Part shown: one piece after another, positions 45,755-55,487 of the stretch | Numbering within the stretch: the stretch's first letter is position 1 | Layout: the number at the start of each line of letters is the position of its first letter | Source of the DNA: Maribacter algarum (ex Zhang et al. 2020) | GTDB taxonomy: Bacteria; Bacteroidota; Bacteroidia; Flavobacteriales; Flavobacteriaceae | Length of the DNA: 64,000 bases | Direction of reading: 5' to 3' | Assembly (NCBI RefSeq): GCF_005885635.1 | Contig: NZ_VATY01000001.1 | Coordinates: 806,001 to 870,000, forward strand | Notes under the pieces: model-generated | What the model was told of the DNA's origin: nothing | Seen by the model: the letters and a program-made list of their open reading frames with translations, nothing else | Databases searched by the model: none | Position numbers and translations under genes: made by a program

Positions 45755-47305
45755 ATGAAAGACCATTACGACATAGTGATCATTGGTAGCGGAATGGCAG
45801 GTCTAGTAGCAGCCAACATAATGGCGCGTGAAGGAAAAAGTGTCTGTATACTGGAAAAGAACAATCAATATGGGGGCAATTTACAGACCTTCGTTCGAGA
45901 GCGTACTATTTTCGATACAGGAGTGCACTATCTCGGTGGACTCTCAAAAGGACAAAATCTCTATCGATACTTTGACTATCTTGATATTCTGGATGAACTC
46001 CATTTTAAACAACTCAATAAGGATGGCTTTGATATCATTACCTTCGATGATGACGAAACCGAGTACCCGCATGCACAAGGGTATGATAATTTTGCCAAAA
46101 GTCTATCTGAACAATTTCCAGAAGAAGAAGATGCCATCCGCTCCTATTGTAAAAAGCTTCGGGAAATCTGTGATGAATTTCCTTTGTATAATCTGGAAGT
46201 CGGGAAACCCTATCAAAACAATGCGGAGATTTTTCAACAAACCGCAAAAGCATATCTCGAATCACTAACTGGAAACAAAAAACTACAGTCGGTTTTGGCA
46301 GGTTCAAATCTTCTCTATGCTGGCGACCCTGAAAAGACTCCGGTTTATGTGCATGCGCTTTCCTGCAACTCCTATATAGAAAGTGCATATCGCTGTGCAG
46401 ATGGCGGGAGTCAAATCACCAAATTGCTCATTCGAAGATTGAAAGAAAATGGTGGTGAAGCCTATAAACATCAAGAAGTAGTTGATTTTACCTGTATCGA
46501 TAAGAAGATAATTTCTGTCACCACCAAAAAAGATGATGTTATCAAGGGCGATGTATTCATTTCGAATATTGAACCTAAGAATACCTTAAAAATGGTAGGG
46601 GAAGAACACTTTAGAAAATCATACAATAGTCGTATTCAAGATTTAGAGAGTACCATTTCCGCTTTTAGTATCCATGTTGTTCTCAAACCGAAAACGTTCC
46701 CATATCTCAACAAAAACTACTATCATTTTAAAGACCCATCACGCGTTTGGCAAGGTCATGAGTATACCCAAGAAAGCTGGCCTGAAACATACATGGTTTC
46801 TATGGGAGTGCGTAAAAACCAGGATGAATGGGGTGACCAACTGACCGCTATAACTTATATGCATTATAATGAAGTGTCCCAATGGCAAGACACTTTTAAT
46901 ACCGTAGCTAACAAAAACAATAGAGGTCAAACTTATGAGCAATTCAAGGAAGAGAAAACCGAAATTTTCCTAAAAGAGCTGGAAAAGAAGTTTCCGAATA
47001 TTCGTGAGTGTATTCAATCCGTATATACTTCGACGCCCCTGTCATATCGTGATTATATTGGTTGTAATAGAGGTTCGATGTACGGATATGTGAAAGACGT
47101 AAACAATCCACTTTTATCATTCATATCACCGCGTACTAAGATTCCGAATTTATACTTTACAGGGCAAAGCTTGAATATGCATGGTATTTTAGGAGTAACC
47201 ATAAGTGGAGTTGTTACCTGTTCTGAAATTCTAGGAGGAGAATATCTAGTAAATAAAATTTTAGATAAAGAGACAATTAAAAATCAAAATAAACAGGTTT
47301 CATGA
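45755..47305 (+). CDS. Phytoene-desaturase/retinol-saturase-like FAD oxidoreductase
   Basis: This 516-residue protein begins with IGSGMAGLVAANIMAREGKSV and a following EKNNQYGG, the NAD(P)/FAD motif of the CrtI superfamily. It ends with NLYFTGQSLNMHGILGVTISGV, the FAD-binding C-terminal signature. The family dehydrogenates or saturates long conjugated chains. Here it could desaturate or adjust the polyene; no carotenoid genes are seen around it. It starts 10 nt after the MMPL gene and shares ATGA with the next. Confidence 0.88.
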   Translation: MKDHYDIVIIGSGMAGLVAANIMAREGKSVCILEKNNQYGGNLQTFVRERTIFDTGVHYLGGLSKGQNLYRYFDYLDILDELHFKQLNKDGFDIITFDDDETEYPHAQGYDNFAKSLSEQFPEEEDAIRSYCKKLREICDEFPLYNLEVGKPYQNNAEIFQQTAKAYLESLTGNKKLQSVLAGSNLLYAGDPEKTPVYVHALSCNSYIESAYRCADGGSQITKLLIRRLKENGGEAYKHQEVVDFTCIDKKIISVTTKKDDVIKGDVFISNIEPKNTLKMVGEEHFRKSYNSRIQDLESTISAFSIHVVLKPKTFPYLNKNYYHFKDPSRVWQGHEYTQESWPETYMVSMGVRKNQDEWGDQLTAITYMHYNEVSQWQDTFNTVANKNNRGQTYEQFKEEKTEIFLKELEKKFPNIRECIQSVYTSTPLSYRDYIGCNRGSMYGYVKDVNNPLLSFISPRTKIPNLYFTGQSLNMHGILGVTISGVVTCSEILGGEYLVNKILDKETIKNQNKQVS

Positions 47306-48993
47306 GTCCATTCAAAACAAGCGCTTTGAAGTTTATGAAAAACTGTTTTACAGGATTCATTCTGTTGCTAATAGTATCTTCTTGTGGAATATCAAAAGGC
47401 CTTGAAGACCGTCCGGATGTTAGCAAATACGACATCACTTTACCAGAACGCACTAAAATTTCGGACTCTACCTATTCAATTGGTGACAACTTTCTTACCA
47501 AAAATAAACACGGTTTATGGGAAATGCATGTAAAAGGCAATCCTATGGAATTGGGCTTATATCAAGGTGCTTTAAGCCAAGAACTCTTTAATCAGCAGGA
47601 AGCCGTTTTCTTGAAAAAGATTGATGAATTAGTACCATCTAAAGGCTATCAAAATATCCTTCGGAAATTTTTAGCTTGGTTCAATCGGAAGGTTTATTTA
47701 CACATTGATGAGCAATACAAAACTGAGATTTATGGCATCTCGCAATATGCCTCGCCCAACTATGATTATATCGCAGAGGAATACCCGCGAGTGCTCTACT
47801 TTCACGGTGCCCATGATATTGGCCATGCTTTACAAGATTTAGCATTGGTAGGATGCTCGTCGTTTGCTTCATGGGGAGAAAATACGAAAGATGGTAAACT
47901 TCTAATTGGGCGCAATTTTGATTTCTATGCGGGAGACGATTTTGCCAAAAACAAAATCATAGCTTTTATTGAACCGGAAGACGGACACAAATTTATGTCG
48001 GTCACTTGGGGAGGTATGATTGGCGTTGTTTCTGGAATGAATGACCAAGGATTGACGGTAACGATTAACGCTGGGAAGTCACAATTCCCATTGGTAGCCA
48101 AAACTCCGGTTTCTCTGGTGACCAGGGAAATTTTGCAGTATGCTTCCACTATAGAAGAAGCAATCGCCATTGCTAAAAAACGGGAAGTATTTGTATCTGA
48201 ATCAATTTTTGTGGGAAGCGCAAAAGATAAAAAAGCGGCTGTTATTGAGGTATCTCCGAAGAATTTCGGAGTGTACGAAGTACCGAATTCTAGCAATCAA
48301 TTGATTTGTTCGAATCACTTTCAAAGTGCAGCTTATGCCGAGGATAAAAAGAACCAGAACCATATTTTAGAAAGTCATTCTCAATATCGATATAAACGAA
48401 TGGAGGAGTTGTTGGAAGAAACTGAAAAGGTAACTCCAATAAAAGTCGTAGAAATTCTTAGAAATAGAGAGGGTTTAGAAGAAGATAAAATCGGCTATGG
48501 TAATGAAAAGGCTCTCAATCAAATGTTAGCGCATCATGGCATTGTTTTTCAACCTGAAGATTTATTAGTTTGGGTTTCCAGCAGCCCATATCAAATGGGT
48601 GAGTTTGTTGCCTATGATTTGAATGAAGTTTTCAAAGATGGAAATAAAAAATTATCAGTAGCTAGTATGGCATTGAACATTCAAAAAGACCCTTTTTTAG
48701 AAACGGAAGCCTATCAAAACTATGAGCGCTACCGTTCTTTTCGGGATGAAATTCAAAAAGCCATTTCCGAAGAAACACATTTGGAACAAAAACTGCTTTC
48801 GGATTTTACAGCATTGAATCCCAACTTCTGGGAAGCACATTATTTAGTTGGAAAGTACAATTTGGACAAAGGATATGACACCTTAGCTTTGATAGCATTT
48901 CAAGAAGCTCAGACCAAAGAAATTACTACTTTACCGGATAGGGAAGCAGTAGAAAAGCATATTAAAAAATTGAAACGCAGCTTAGGCAAATGA
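47302..48993 (+). CDS. C45/AAT-like NTN hydrolase-acyltransferase lipoprotein
   Basis: The reading frame overlaps the upstream stop (ATGA at 47302); an ATG at 47335 gives a better lipoprotein signal (FILLLIVSSC), and both remain possible. The 563 residues contain a C45/acyl-CoA:6-aminopenicillanate-acyltransferase-like core. GCSSFASWG carries the presumed self-processing nucleophile Cys185, and GRNFDFYAG follows. The last 75 residues are helical, TPR-like. It would act outside the inner membrane. It is a candidate for acyl transfer or ester formation or trimming in pigment assembly (inference). Confidence 0.83.
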   Translation: MSPFKTSALKFMKNCFTGFILLLIVSSCGISKGLEDRPDVSKYDITLPERTKISDSTYSIGDNFLTKNKHGLWEMHVKGNPMELGLYQGALSQELFNQQEAVFLKKIDELVPSKGYQNILRKFLAWFNRKVYLHIDEQYKTEIYGISQYASPNYDYIAEEYPRVLYFHGAHDIGHALQDLALVGCSSFASWGENTKDGKLLIGRNFDFYAGDDFAKNKIIAFIEPEDGHKFMSVTWGGMIGVVSGMNDQGLTVTINAGKSQFPLVAKTPVSLVTREILQYASTIEEAIAIAKKREVFVSESIFVGSAKDKKAAVIEVSPKNFGVYEVPNSSNQLICSNHFQSAAYAEDKKNQNHILESHSQYRYKRMEELLEETEKVTPIKVVEILRNREGLEEDKIGYGNEKALNQMLAHHGIVFQPEDLLVWVSSSPYQMGEFVAYDLNEVFKDGNKKLSVASMALNIQKDPFLETEAYQNYERYRSFRDEIQKAISEETHLEQKLLSDFTALNPNFWEAHYLVGKYNLDKGYDTLALIAFQEAQTKEITTLPDREAVEKHIKKLKRSLGK

Positions 48994-50276
48994 TTCCAGA
49001 AATAGAGAAAGCAACATCCAAAGAAATAAAAGCTTTTCAAGAAGACAAGCTTCGAAAACTTATCACTTATGTTTCTGAAAAATCTCCTTACTACAGAAGG
49101 GTTTTTCGAAACTATAAAATCAGTCCTTCAGATATTAATTCCCTTAAAGACATGACTAAACTTCCAGTAACAACAAAAGAAGATTTGCAGGAGTTCAATG
49201 ATGATTTCTTTTGTGTTCCCAAATCAAAGATTATCGATTTTGTGACAACATCAGGTACTTTAGGGAACCCCGTAACTGTCGGTTTGACCGATAAGGACTT
49301 AAACCGCTTGGCTTACAATGAGGCGATTTCATTCGCCTGTGCGGGAGTAAGAGAAGAGGACATTCTTCAGCTCACCACCACAATGGACCGCAGATTTATG
49401 GCCGGACTTGCTTATTTCTTAGGTGTTCGAAAATTAGGCGCAGGAATCATACGTGTTGGTGCCGGTATTCCTGAACTGCAATGGGATAGTATTCTAAAGT
49501 TTAATCCAACCTACCTCATTGTTGTGCCTTCTTTCTTGTTGAAATTAATTCAATACGCCGAAGCAAATAACATCGATGTAAATGCTTCAGGAATCAAAGG
49601 GGCAATCTGCATCGGGGAATCCCTTCGCAATCAAGATTTTTCATTAAATATTTTAGCTGAAAAAATCAAAGCCAAATGGGATATTGAATTGTATTCCACC
49701 TATGCTTCCACCGAAATGAGCACCGCATTCACCGAATGCTCAGAACAACAAGGTGGACACCAACACCCAGAATTGATAATCGTAGAGATTTTAGATGAAG
49801 ACAATCAACCGGTTGCCGAGGGAGAAGAAGGAGAGCTTGTGATTACAACATTGGGTGTTGAAGCAATGCCATTACTTCGTTTTAAAACGGGAGATATTGT
49901 CGCTGCTCATGCTTCAGGTTGTAGTTGTGGAAGAAATACCCCTCGTCTTGGTCCTTTAGTGGGTCGCAAAAAACAAATGATAAAATATAAGGGCACCACA
50001 CTTTACCCTCCAGCGATGGCTAATCTTTTGAATGACTTCACAGAAGTTAAAGGTCACGTAGTTGAAATCTATCATAACGAAATAGGAACTGATGAAATCT
50101 TAATCAAAATATTTGCTCCGAAAGCATCCGATAGATTGTTATCTAAAATCAGAGACCATTTTCGTTCAAAGTTGAGGGTAAGTCCCGCTATCGAAATCTG
50201 TTCACGCGAGGAAATTCAAAAACTACAAAGTTCGAAATTAGGTAGAAAGCCGGTTGGGGTTATTGATAGGCGGTAG
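48990..50276 (+). CDS. Phenylacetate-CoA ligase-like (PaaK family) adenylating enzyme, coumarate activation
   Basis: This 428-residue member of the PaaK-type AMP-binding family has TTSGTLGNPVTVGLT (P-loop like), YSTYASTEMSTAF and LRFKTGDIV, with a short C-terminal domain. It lacks a signal peptide. In flexirubin synthesis the coumarate made by the ammonia-lyase must be activated and loaded on an ACP; this is the only ligase in the cluster, so it is the natural candidate (inference, in line with published work on Chitinophaga pinensis). It closes the cluster and overlaps the previous gene by ATGA. Confidence 0.87.
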   Translation: MIPEIEKATSKEIKAFQEDKLRKLITYVSEKSPYYRRVFRNYKISPSDINSLKDMTKLPVTTKEDLQEFNDDFFCVPKSKIIDFVTTSGTLGNPVTVGLTDKDLNRLAYNEAISFACAGVREEDILQLTTTMDRRFMAGLAYFLGVRKLGAGIIRVGAGIPELQWDSILKFNPTYLIVVPSFLLKLIQYAEANNIDVNASGIKGAICIGESLRNQDFSLNILAEKIKAKWDIELYSTYASTEMSTAFTECSEQQGGHQHPELIIVEILDEDNQPVAEGEEGELVITTLGVEAMPLLRFKTGDIVAAHASGCSCGRNTPRLGPLVGRKKQMIKYKGTTLYPPAMANLLNDFTEVKGHVVEIYHNEIGTDEILIKIFAPKASDRLLSKIRDHFRSKLRVSPAIEICSREEIQKLQSSKLGRKPVGVIDRR

Positions 50277-50329
50277 TTTTTAATTAAAAAAAGCTCCTCC
50301 CCTCAGACGACGCGAACTTAGAAAAATTC

Positions 50330-52420
50330 CTATGAATCCAACAGATACAACCCAATCTTAATCTTCCAGTAGGGTAATTTTTCCTCGAAATATTCGAAAT
50401 ACGCTTTTAAACCATCGGCATTCGGTAAATCTATTTTTGCTTTTTCAATTTGGGAAAGTTCTTCTTTAGTTACCAATTCATGAAGGTCCACTTCTTCCCC
50501 TTGGGAATTCATTTTTAGCAAATGACCATAAATCGTATTCTCAGTCAACTCTCGCTTGACAGCAATCTCGGCAGGAGAAAATCCTTCATTGAATAAAGCC
50601 CATGTTTGTTCATGGGTTGCAACTTTTGGTTTTACAGATTCCACATGTGCTGCAATTTCCTTTAGAAAGATATCTGCATATTTTTCAAGTTTTGCTTCCC
50701 CTACTCCCGAAACCTCCGCAAATTCAGTTATTGTTAAAGGCTGTTTAGTTTCCATATCTTTTAAACTAGCATCGCCAAAAACAACATAGGCCGGTACACC
50801 TTGCTCTTTCGCAATTTGATAACGTAGTACGCGAAGCTTTTCAAAGAGTCCTTTTTTATCCGCTTTAGCTCTAGATTTCTTTTCAGTTTGTTTTTCAACT
50901 TGGTTTAGAATTGCCAACCGAACCGGTTTCTTATCATACAGAATCTCTTTTGCTAACGGAGTCAGCGCAATACGACTATTCTCCCTGAAATTAATTTCTA
51001 AAACACCTTGGTTCAGTAGTTGAATGATGTACTGCTGCAAATCTTGCCATGAAACATCATTTACGGCTCCGTAGGTTTTAATACCTTGATATCCTTTGTC
51101 GAATACATTCGCATTTTGTGCGCCTCTTAGTACATCGATAACCGTTCCCATAGGCTCTTGCTCTTTCATTCGCACTACGGCAGAACATATTTTTTGAGTC
51201 AAAACAGTTGCATCGAAATATTTGGGTGGTGCTTTGCAAATATCACAATTCCCACAACCTTGAGTGACGTGCTCTCCAAAGTAATTTAGCAAAGCAATGC
51301 GCCTACAACTTAAAGCTTCGGCATATTGTTGCATCCGTTCTAATTTTGCGTACTGTACTTGTGCATTTTCACTTTCCGCAATAAACTTTCGAAGTTGCAC
51401 CACATCAGCATAACTGTAAAAAAGTAAAGTATGCGCGGGAAGACTATCCCGCCCACTACGTCCTATTTCTTGATAATAGCCTTCCAGGTTTTTTGGAAGG
51501 TTATAATGAATTACCCAGCGGACATTGCTTTTGTCAATTCCCATACCGAATGCGATTGTGGCACAAATAATAGGTGTTCGGTCATTGATAAAATCCTCTT
51601 GAACTTCAGTACGTTCTTGTGTGCTCATTCCGGCATGATAAGCTTTTGCATCATAACCTGAGTTCTGTAACTTCTCCGCCAGCTTCTCCGTATTCTTTCG
51701 ACTCAAACAATAGATGATACCACTTTCATCAGAACGTGAATTCAAGAAATTGAGAATCTGTTTGATACGGTTTTGTCCGGGTCGAACATCTAAATATAAA
51801 TTTGGACGATTGAAGGATGCCAAATGTCGAGAAGCATCCGAAATCGAAAGTTGCTCTACAATATCATCTTGCGTTGCTTTATCCGCCGTGGCGGTTAAAG
51901 CCATTACTGGAATATTCGGAAATCGATTTTTCAAACTTCCCAATTGTGTATAGGCAGGACGAAAATCATGCCCCCAAGAGGAAATACAATGGGCTTCATC
52001 AACAGCAAACAAACTGATTTTAATTTTATTAAAAACAGCATCGAAGTGCGCAATGCTCTCAGGTGCGACATAGAATAATTTAAGCTCACCATTATTTAGT
52101 TGCTGGAAAACATCCTGTTGCGTCTCTTGGGGTTGCGAACTGTTATAATAGGCCGCCGCAATTCCGTTGGCCTGAAGAACATCAACTTGGTCTTTCATTA
52201 AAGCAATTAATGGGGAAATTACAATAGCTGTTCCCTCCATGGCCAAAGCTGTTAATTGGAAGCATAATGACTTTCCTCCACCGGTTGGCATAATAGCCAA
52301 AACATCTTTTTTATCCAACACATCTGTAATGACCTCGAGTTGATTTGGGCGGAAATCATCGTAACCGAAGTGGGTTTTAAGGAGTGGTAAAAGTTGTTCT
52401 TTGAGTTCAAATGCAAGCAT
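50330..52420 (-). CDS. recQ: ATP-dependent DNA helicase RecQ
   Basis: This 696-residue helicase has Walker [15 protein letters not shown] in [19 protein letters not shown], the aromatic-rich loop, and [11 protein letters not shown] (motif VI). The zinc site [12 protein letters not shown]...CGNCDIC, an RQC winged helix, an HRDC-like segment (about 530-610) and a C-terminal helix-turn-helix-like tail follow. It unwinds DNA 3' to 5' in recombination and repair. It is convergent with the pigment cluster with a 53-bp gap and lies 83 bp after the SSB gene on the same strand. Confidence 0.96.
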   Translation of the reverse strand: MLAFELKEQLLPLLKTHFGYDDFRPNQLEVITDVLDKKDVLAIMPTGGGKSLCFQLTALAMEGTAIVISPLIALMKDQVDVLQANGIAAAYYNSSQPQETQQDVFQQLNNGELKLFYVAPESIAHFDAVFNKIKISLFAVDEAHCISSWGHDFRPAYTQLGSLKNRFPNIPVMALTATADKATQDDIVEQLSISDASRHLASFNRPNLYLDVRPGQNRIKQILNFLNSRSDESGIIYCLSRKNTEKLAEKLQNSGYDAKAYHAGMSTQERTEVQEDFINDRTPIICATIAFGMGIDKSNVRWVIHYNLPKNLEGYYQEIGRSGRDSLPAHTLLFYSYADVVQLRKFIAESENAQVQYAKLERMQQYAEALSCRRIALLNYFGEHVTQGCGNCDICKAPPKYFDATVLTQKICSAVVRMKEQEPMGTVIDVLRGAQNANVFDKGYQGIKTYGAVNDVSWQDLQQYIIQLLNQGVLEINFRENSRIALTPLAKEILYDKKPVRLAILNQVEKQTEKKSRAKADKKGLFEKLRVLRYQIAKEQGVPAYVVFGDASLKDMETKQPLTITEFAEVSGVGEAKLEKYADIFLKEIAAHVESVKPKVATHEQTWALFNEGFSPAEIAVKRELTENTIYGHLLKMNSQGEEVDLHELVTKEELSQIEKAKIDLPNADGLKAYFEYFEEKLPYWKIKIGLYLLDS

Positions 52421-52503
52421 AGGTAAAGTTAGTTTACTTTTCTATTATTAAAGAAATTGGAGGTGCCAATTTGGCGCCTCCAATTGTCAAGTTTGTTTTG
52501 AAA

Positions 52504-52836
52504 CTATTTCCCCAACATCAAAAGCTCATTACATTTAATTTCAGTAATATACCTCTTCTCACCTTCTTTCGTTTCGTAAGAACGATGTATCAATTTACCT
52601 TCAACGGCAACTTGTTTTCCTTTGACTAAGTAGTTCTCTACAATCTCGGCAGTCTTTCCCCAAGCAACTACATTATGCCATTGGGTATCCTCCACTTTCT
52701 CACCTTTTGCATTGCGATAACTATCGGTTGTGGCTATCGAAAATTTGGCAAGTTTGCTACCACTTTCAAGGTTTACAATTTCTGGGTCTTGACCCAAGTT
52801 TCCGATTAACTGTACTGAATTTCTAAGTGCATTCAT
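52504..52836 (-). CDS. ssb: Short single-stranded DNA-binding protein (OB fold only)
   Basis: This 110-residue protein is a complete OB-fold SSB (NSVQLIGNLGQDPEI, DTQWHNVVAWGKTAEI, KGKQVAVEGKLIHRSYE). It stops at LLMLGK without the disordered linker and acidic tip typical of SSBs of 150-180 residues. It is likely a second SSB specialised for another task. It lies upstream of recQ on the same strand. Confidence 0.93.
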   Translation of the reverse strand: MNALRNSVQLIGNLGQDPEIVNLESGSKLAKFSIATTDSYRNAKGEKVEDTQWHNVVAWGKTAEIVENYLVKGKQVAVEGKLIHRSYETKEGEKRYITEIKCNELLMLGK

Positions 52837-53225
52837 ACTAAAAAATTTAAGTGTCTGTCATAGTACACAGACAGGTTTACAATTTGTTTTGACGAGTTCT
52901 TATGTTTCGACACTGCAAACTTAGAAGGCACTACAAATTATAATCGTATGTTAAACATTTGTATATGTTTGTATACGCATGTAAATGTTTAAAAATGTAT
53001 TATGTTCTGACAATAAGGAAACTATATTCTATAAAATTCCACACACATTCTTGAGGTTGTTTTTAGTAGATGGGCATCTATAGGGCATCTATCACCATTA
53101 TGGGACAAGAATAAAGGGTAGATTATCAAAATCCTTAAGTAGAATTTATATTAACTTTAACTTAGAAGACTATATCGGCAGAGTATTTGATGAATTGAAA
53201 ACAAAATGAGCCCGTTTCAAATCTC
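52837..53225. promoter_or_regulatory. AT-rich divergent intergenic region (ssb / secreted glycosidase-like gene)
   Basis: No gene is seen in these 389 bases. A 7-bp inverted repeat (52852-52858 with 52867-52873) lies in the ssb leader, with a possible minus-strand TAnnTTTG box (TAAGTTTG) at 52916-52923. Short ATGTTT-type repeats occur at about 52961-52990, and an exact 10-bp direct repeat with an 11-bp period lies at 53072-53092. Confidence 0.45.
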
Positions 53226-54878
53226 ATGATGAAAAAAACAACTCTTTTAATTTTTGCTTTTTTTTATTTTGGAATTCATATGTGTACTGCCCAGTCACTA
53301 CCTCCATTCACAAAATTAGTAGCTGAAAATCAAAGCATCACAGCAGATAATTTCGGAACGAGTTATCATTTTTGGCCGTTAAACTGGTATGCTAAAGGTT
53401 ATCCTGTTCCATATGGAGTTACTCCCGCTGATCATCGGTTAGAAAATCCACATGGAAATCCTAATCTAGAGCTGTTGAATCAATACGAAAGTGCTAGATG
53501 GGTTCGTAATTTCTACCCTGCTATCGAGACAATTTGGCATCCTACCCAAAAGCTTTCAAATAATGTTGTTGAGTGGTTTTTGAAAGAACTTGATTTTCAT
53601 CATACTAACGGCAAAAAGTTCTTATGGGCGGGTAAATGGTTCAATAATGAAGGTAATGTTCTAAGTAAAGATGTAAACTCAAAGGAATATGAACGAAATC
53701 TTGTTAGTGCTATAACCGAATTGCTTACCTCCAAAATTACCAGTGATTTAGGATATACCGTCGCATCACACCCTGCTTTGGCGGCTATAGAATTTAATAA
53801 TGAACAAATCAATTCGACAACGGTAAACAACTACAACAACGCGTATGCTCGTTTTGTCCGAATAGTCACTAAATTATTCCAGAAATACAAACCTGATTGC
53901 AGAATAATAACATTTTCTGGTGTAGGAGGTGAGGGCTTCAACTTTGCTAAAATTTTGGAAGGGAATGCAGAAAGTATTGTTTCCATCTCAACAAATGGAG
54001 ATGACGGAACAGGCAAAACGGCCGCCGGTTACATCGATATCGTTTCATGGCACTTTTATAATTTTCATGTAGAAACCTATGATCAGTACAAAAAGGATGT
54101 CGCTAATAATGGGTTTAGTTCAAGAAACAATTTATTTCTAAGTCAGGCGAATTTAATGCTGCCCATTAAACAACAAAATGATAGCAATGCGAGTATTTTA
54201 GAAGATAAAGACTTTGACATTTGGAATACTGAAAGCGGTATAACTCCTTTGGAAAAATTTTCTCCATACGATGGAGGAATGCGATGGTTTAGGATGACTC
54301 GAAAAGAACGTTTTGAGGCTCTAATGAAGTGGTTCACTCCTACCTTATTCCAAAATGGTAAAACCACAGTGAGTTGGGCTTACAAATCTGATTTGCCTGG
54401 CATTAAGTATTTAGATTACCCGGGTGGTACTCAAGGCACAATGACGGAAATAAGTTCTGGAAAAAATGGTAGAATTAGATTCAAACCTTCATCTACTCCT
54501 TCTAAAGGATGGCTTGAAAATATGAGTATTGTAATTACCGGACCTGAAGAAGGCTGGCCCGATTTAAACTTATTAGCAGGTGAAAAACGAAGATTTGAAA
54601 TCTCTTTGGTTTCTGAAAACCTTCTAGAAATTCAAAATTCGATTTTTACTAAAACACCAAAATTCGTACCCTCTTACACGGAGTATCAACTCTATCACAG
54701 CCCTTATCCTGAAGAATTTAAACAATATATAGACTTGTTGAAATCTGGACTGGTTACTTTTGGATGGATTTACTATCCGAATGAAAAATACCCAGGTATT
54801 TACGTCGCTGTTAAAGGAAAAGGGAAATGGTACACAACTCGATACGGTGAGCTCAAACAATGGGAATCAAATAGGTAA
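53226..54878 (+). CDS. Secreted protein with clan GH-A-like catalytic signature (putative glycoside hydrolase)
   Basis: This 550-residue protein has a signal peptide (LLIFAFFYFGIHMCTAQ). Two acidic motifs spaced as in clan GH-A TIM barrels are visible: IEFNNEQ with Glu193 in the acid/base position (compare the usual NEP) and DIWNTESG with Glu336 in the nucleophile position. SWHFYNF around 274-280 fits the expected His/Tyr strand. The C-terminal 150 residues look like a beta-sandwich. I cannot assign a numbered GH family; GH39, GH30 or a new group are possible. It stands alone, between the ssb promoter and a GyrI-like gene. Confidence 0.6.
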   Translation: MMKKTTLLIFAFFYFGIHMCTAQSLPPFTKLVAENQSITADNFGTSYHFWPLNWYAKGYPVPYGVTPADHRLENPHGNPNLELLNQYESARWVRNFYPAIETIWHPTQKLSNNVVEWFLKELDFHHTNGKKFLWAGKWFNNEGNVLSKDVNSKEYERNLVSAITELLTSKITSDLGYTVASHPALAAIEFNNEQINSTTVNNYNNAYARFVRIVTKLFQKYKPDCRIITFSGVGGEGFNFAKILEGNAESIVSISTNGDDGTGKTAAGYIDIVSWHFYNFHVETYDQYKKDVANNGFSSRNNLFLSQANLMLPIKQQNDSNASILEDKDFDIWNTESGITPLEKFSPYDGGMRWFRMTRKERFEALMKWFTPTLFQNGKTTVSWAYKSDLPGIKYLDYPGGTQGTMTEISSGKNGRIRFKPSSTPSKGWLENMSIVITGPEEGWPDLNLLAGEKRRFEISLVSENLLEIQNSIFTKTPKFVPSYTEYQLYHSPYPEEFKQYIDLLKSGLVTFGWIYYPNEKYPGIYVAVKGKGKWYTTRYGELKQWESNR

Positions 54879-54951
54879 TCTTAGAAATGACTACTTGCAT
54901 ATTTTTCATATCATAATTTAACCCCTGACACAATTCGACACAGTCCTGTTT

Positions 54952-54959
54952 TAAATTTG
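54952..54959 (+). promoter_or_regulatory. -7 promoter box (TAAATTTG) of the GyrI-like gene
   Basis: It fits TAnnTTTG and lies 24 nt before the ATG at 54984. It overlaps a possible TTG start at 54957, which argues for the later ATG. The -33 position reads TTC. Confidence 0.4.
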
Positions 54960-54983
54960 TATCAAATAACAAAATCATGGACA

Positions 54984-55445
54984 ATGCAAACACAAAAAAT
55001 CGAACCCTTTCAAGTCATCGGAATCTCAATAAGAACGACAAACGAAAACAATCAAACAGCCTCGGACATTGGTTCTCTCTGGGAAAGGTTTATGACCGAA
55101 AATATTTTACAAAAAATACCCAATAAAGTCAGTGATGAAATACTTTCTATTTACACCAACTATGAAAGTGACCATACCAAGCCCTACGATACGATTCTAG
55201 GTTGTAAAGTCAGCTCATTAGATGTCATTCCTGAAGAAATGGTAGGTCAGTCTTTTGAGGGTGGAACGTTTGCCAAATTCGTTTCAAGAGGAGATGTAAC
55301 CAAAGGAGCCGTCTATAATAGCTGGGTAGAAATTTGGAATACGGATTTAGAAAGACTTTACACTGCAGACTTTGAAATCTATGGAGAAAAGGCAAAAGAC
55401 CCATCAGATGCTGAAATAGATATTTTCGTTGCCATAGGTGTATAG
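54984..55445 (+). CDS. GyrI-like/AraC effector-binding domain protein
   Basis: The ATG at 54984 gives 153 residues. The pattern FQVIGISIRTTNENN, IGSLWERFMTE, YTNYESDHTKPYDTILGCKV and AVYNSWVEIWNTDL matches the GyrI-like (SOUL-related, effector-binding) family in its stand-alone, single-domain form. Such proteins bind small hydrophobic or cationic ligands. No DNA-binding domain is attached. Confidence 0.85.
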   Translation: MQTQKIEPFQVIGISIRTTNENNQTASDIGSLWERFMTENILQKIPNKVSDEILSIYTNYESDHTKPYDTILGCKVSSLDVIPEEMVGQSFEGGTFAKFVSRGDVTKGAVYNSWVEIWNTDLERLYTADFEIYGEKAKDPSDAEIDIFVAIGV

Positions 55446-55456
55446 TCGACTTTTAT

Positions 55457-55487
55457 TTTATTCTAAAAACTTCTAGCGTAGAATAAA
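55457..55487. terminator. Hairpin between convergent genes
   Basis: Arms 55457-55465 and 55479-55487 are a perfect 9-bp inverted repeat, AT-rich, with a 13-nt loop, spanning the 3' end of the LpxR-like gene. It may terminate transcription from both sides. Confidence 0.4.

Noticed and set aside
50277-50329. TTTTTAATTAAAAA palindrome between the ligase and recQ, as a terminator
   Set aside because: It has no GC pairs and no loop, so it is probably just AT-rich sequence; not strong enough to call.
52961-52990. ATGTTT/GTATAC-like short repeats, considered as CRISPR or iteron remnants
   Set aside because: The units are irregular and too short, with no spacers and no replication genes.
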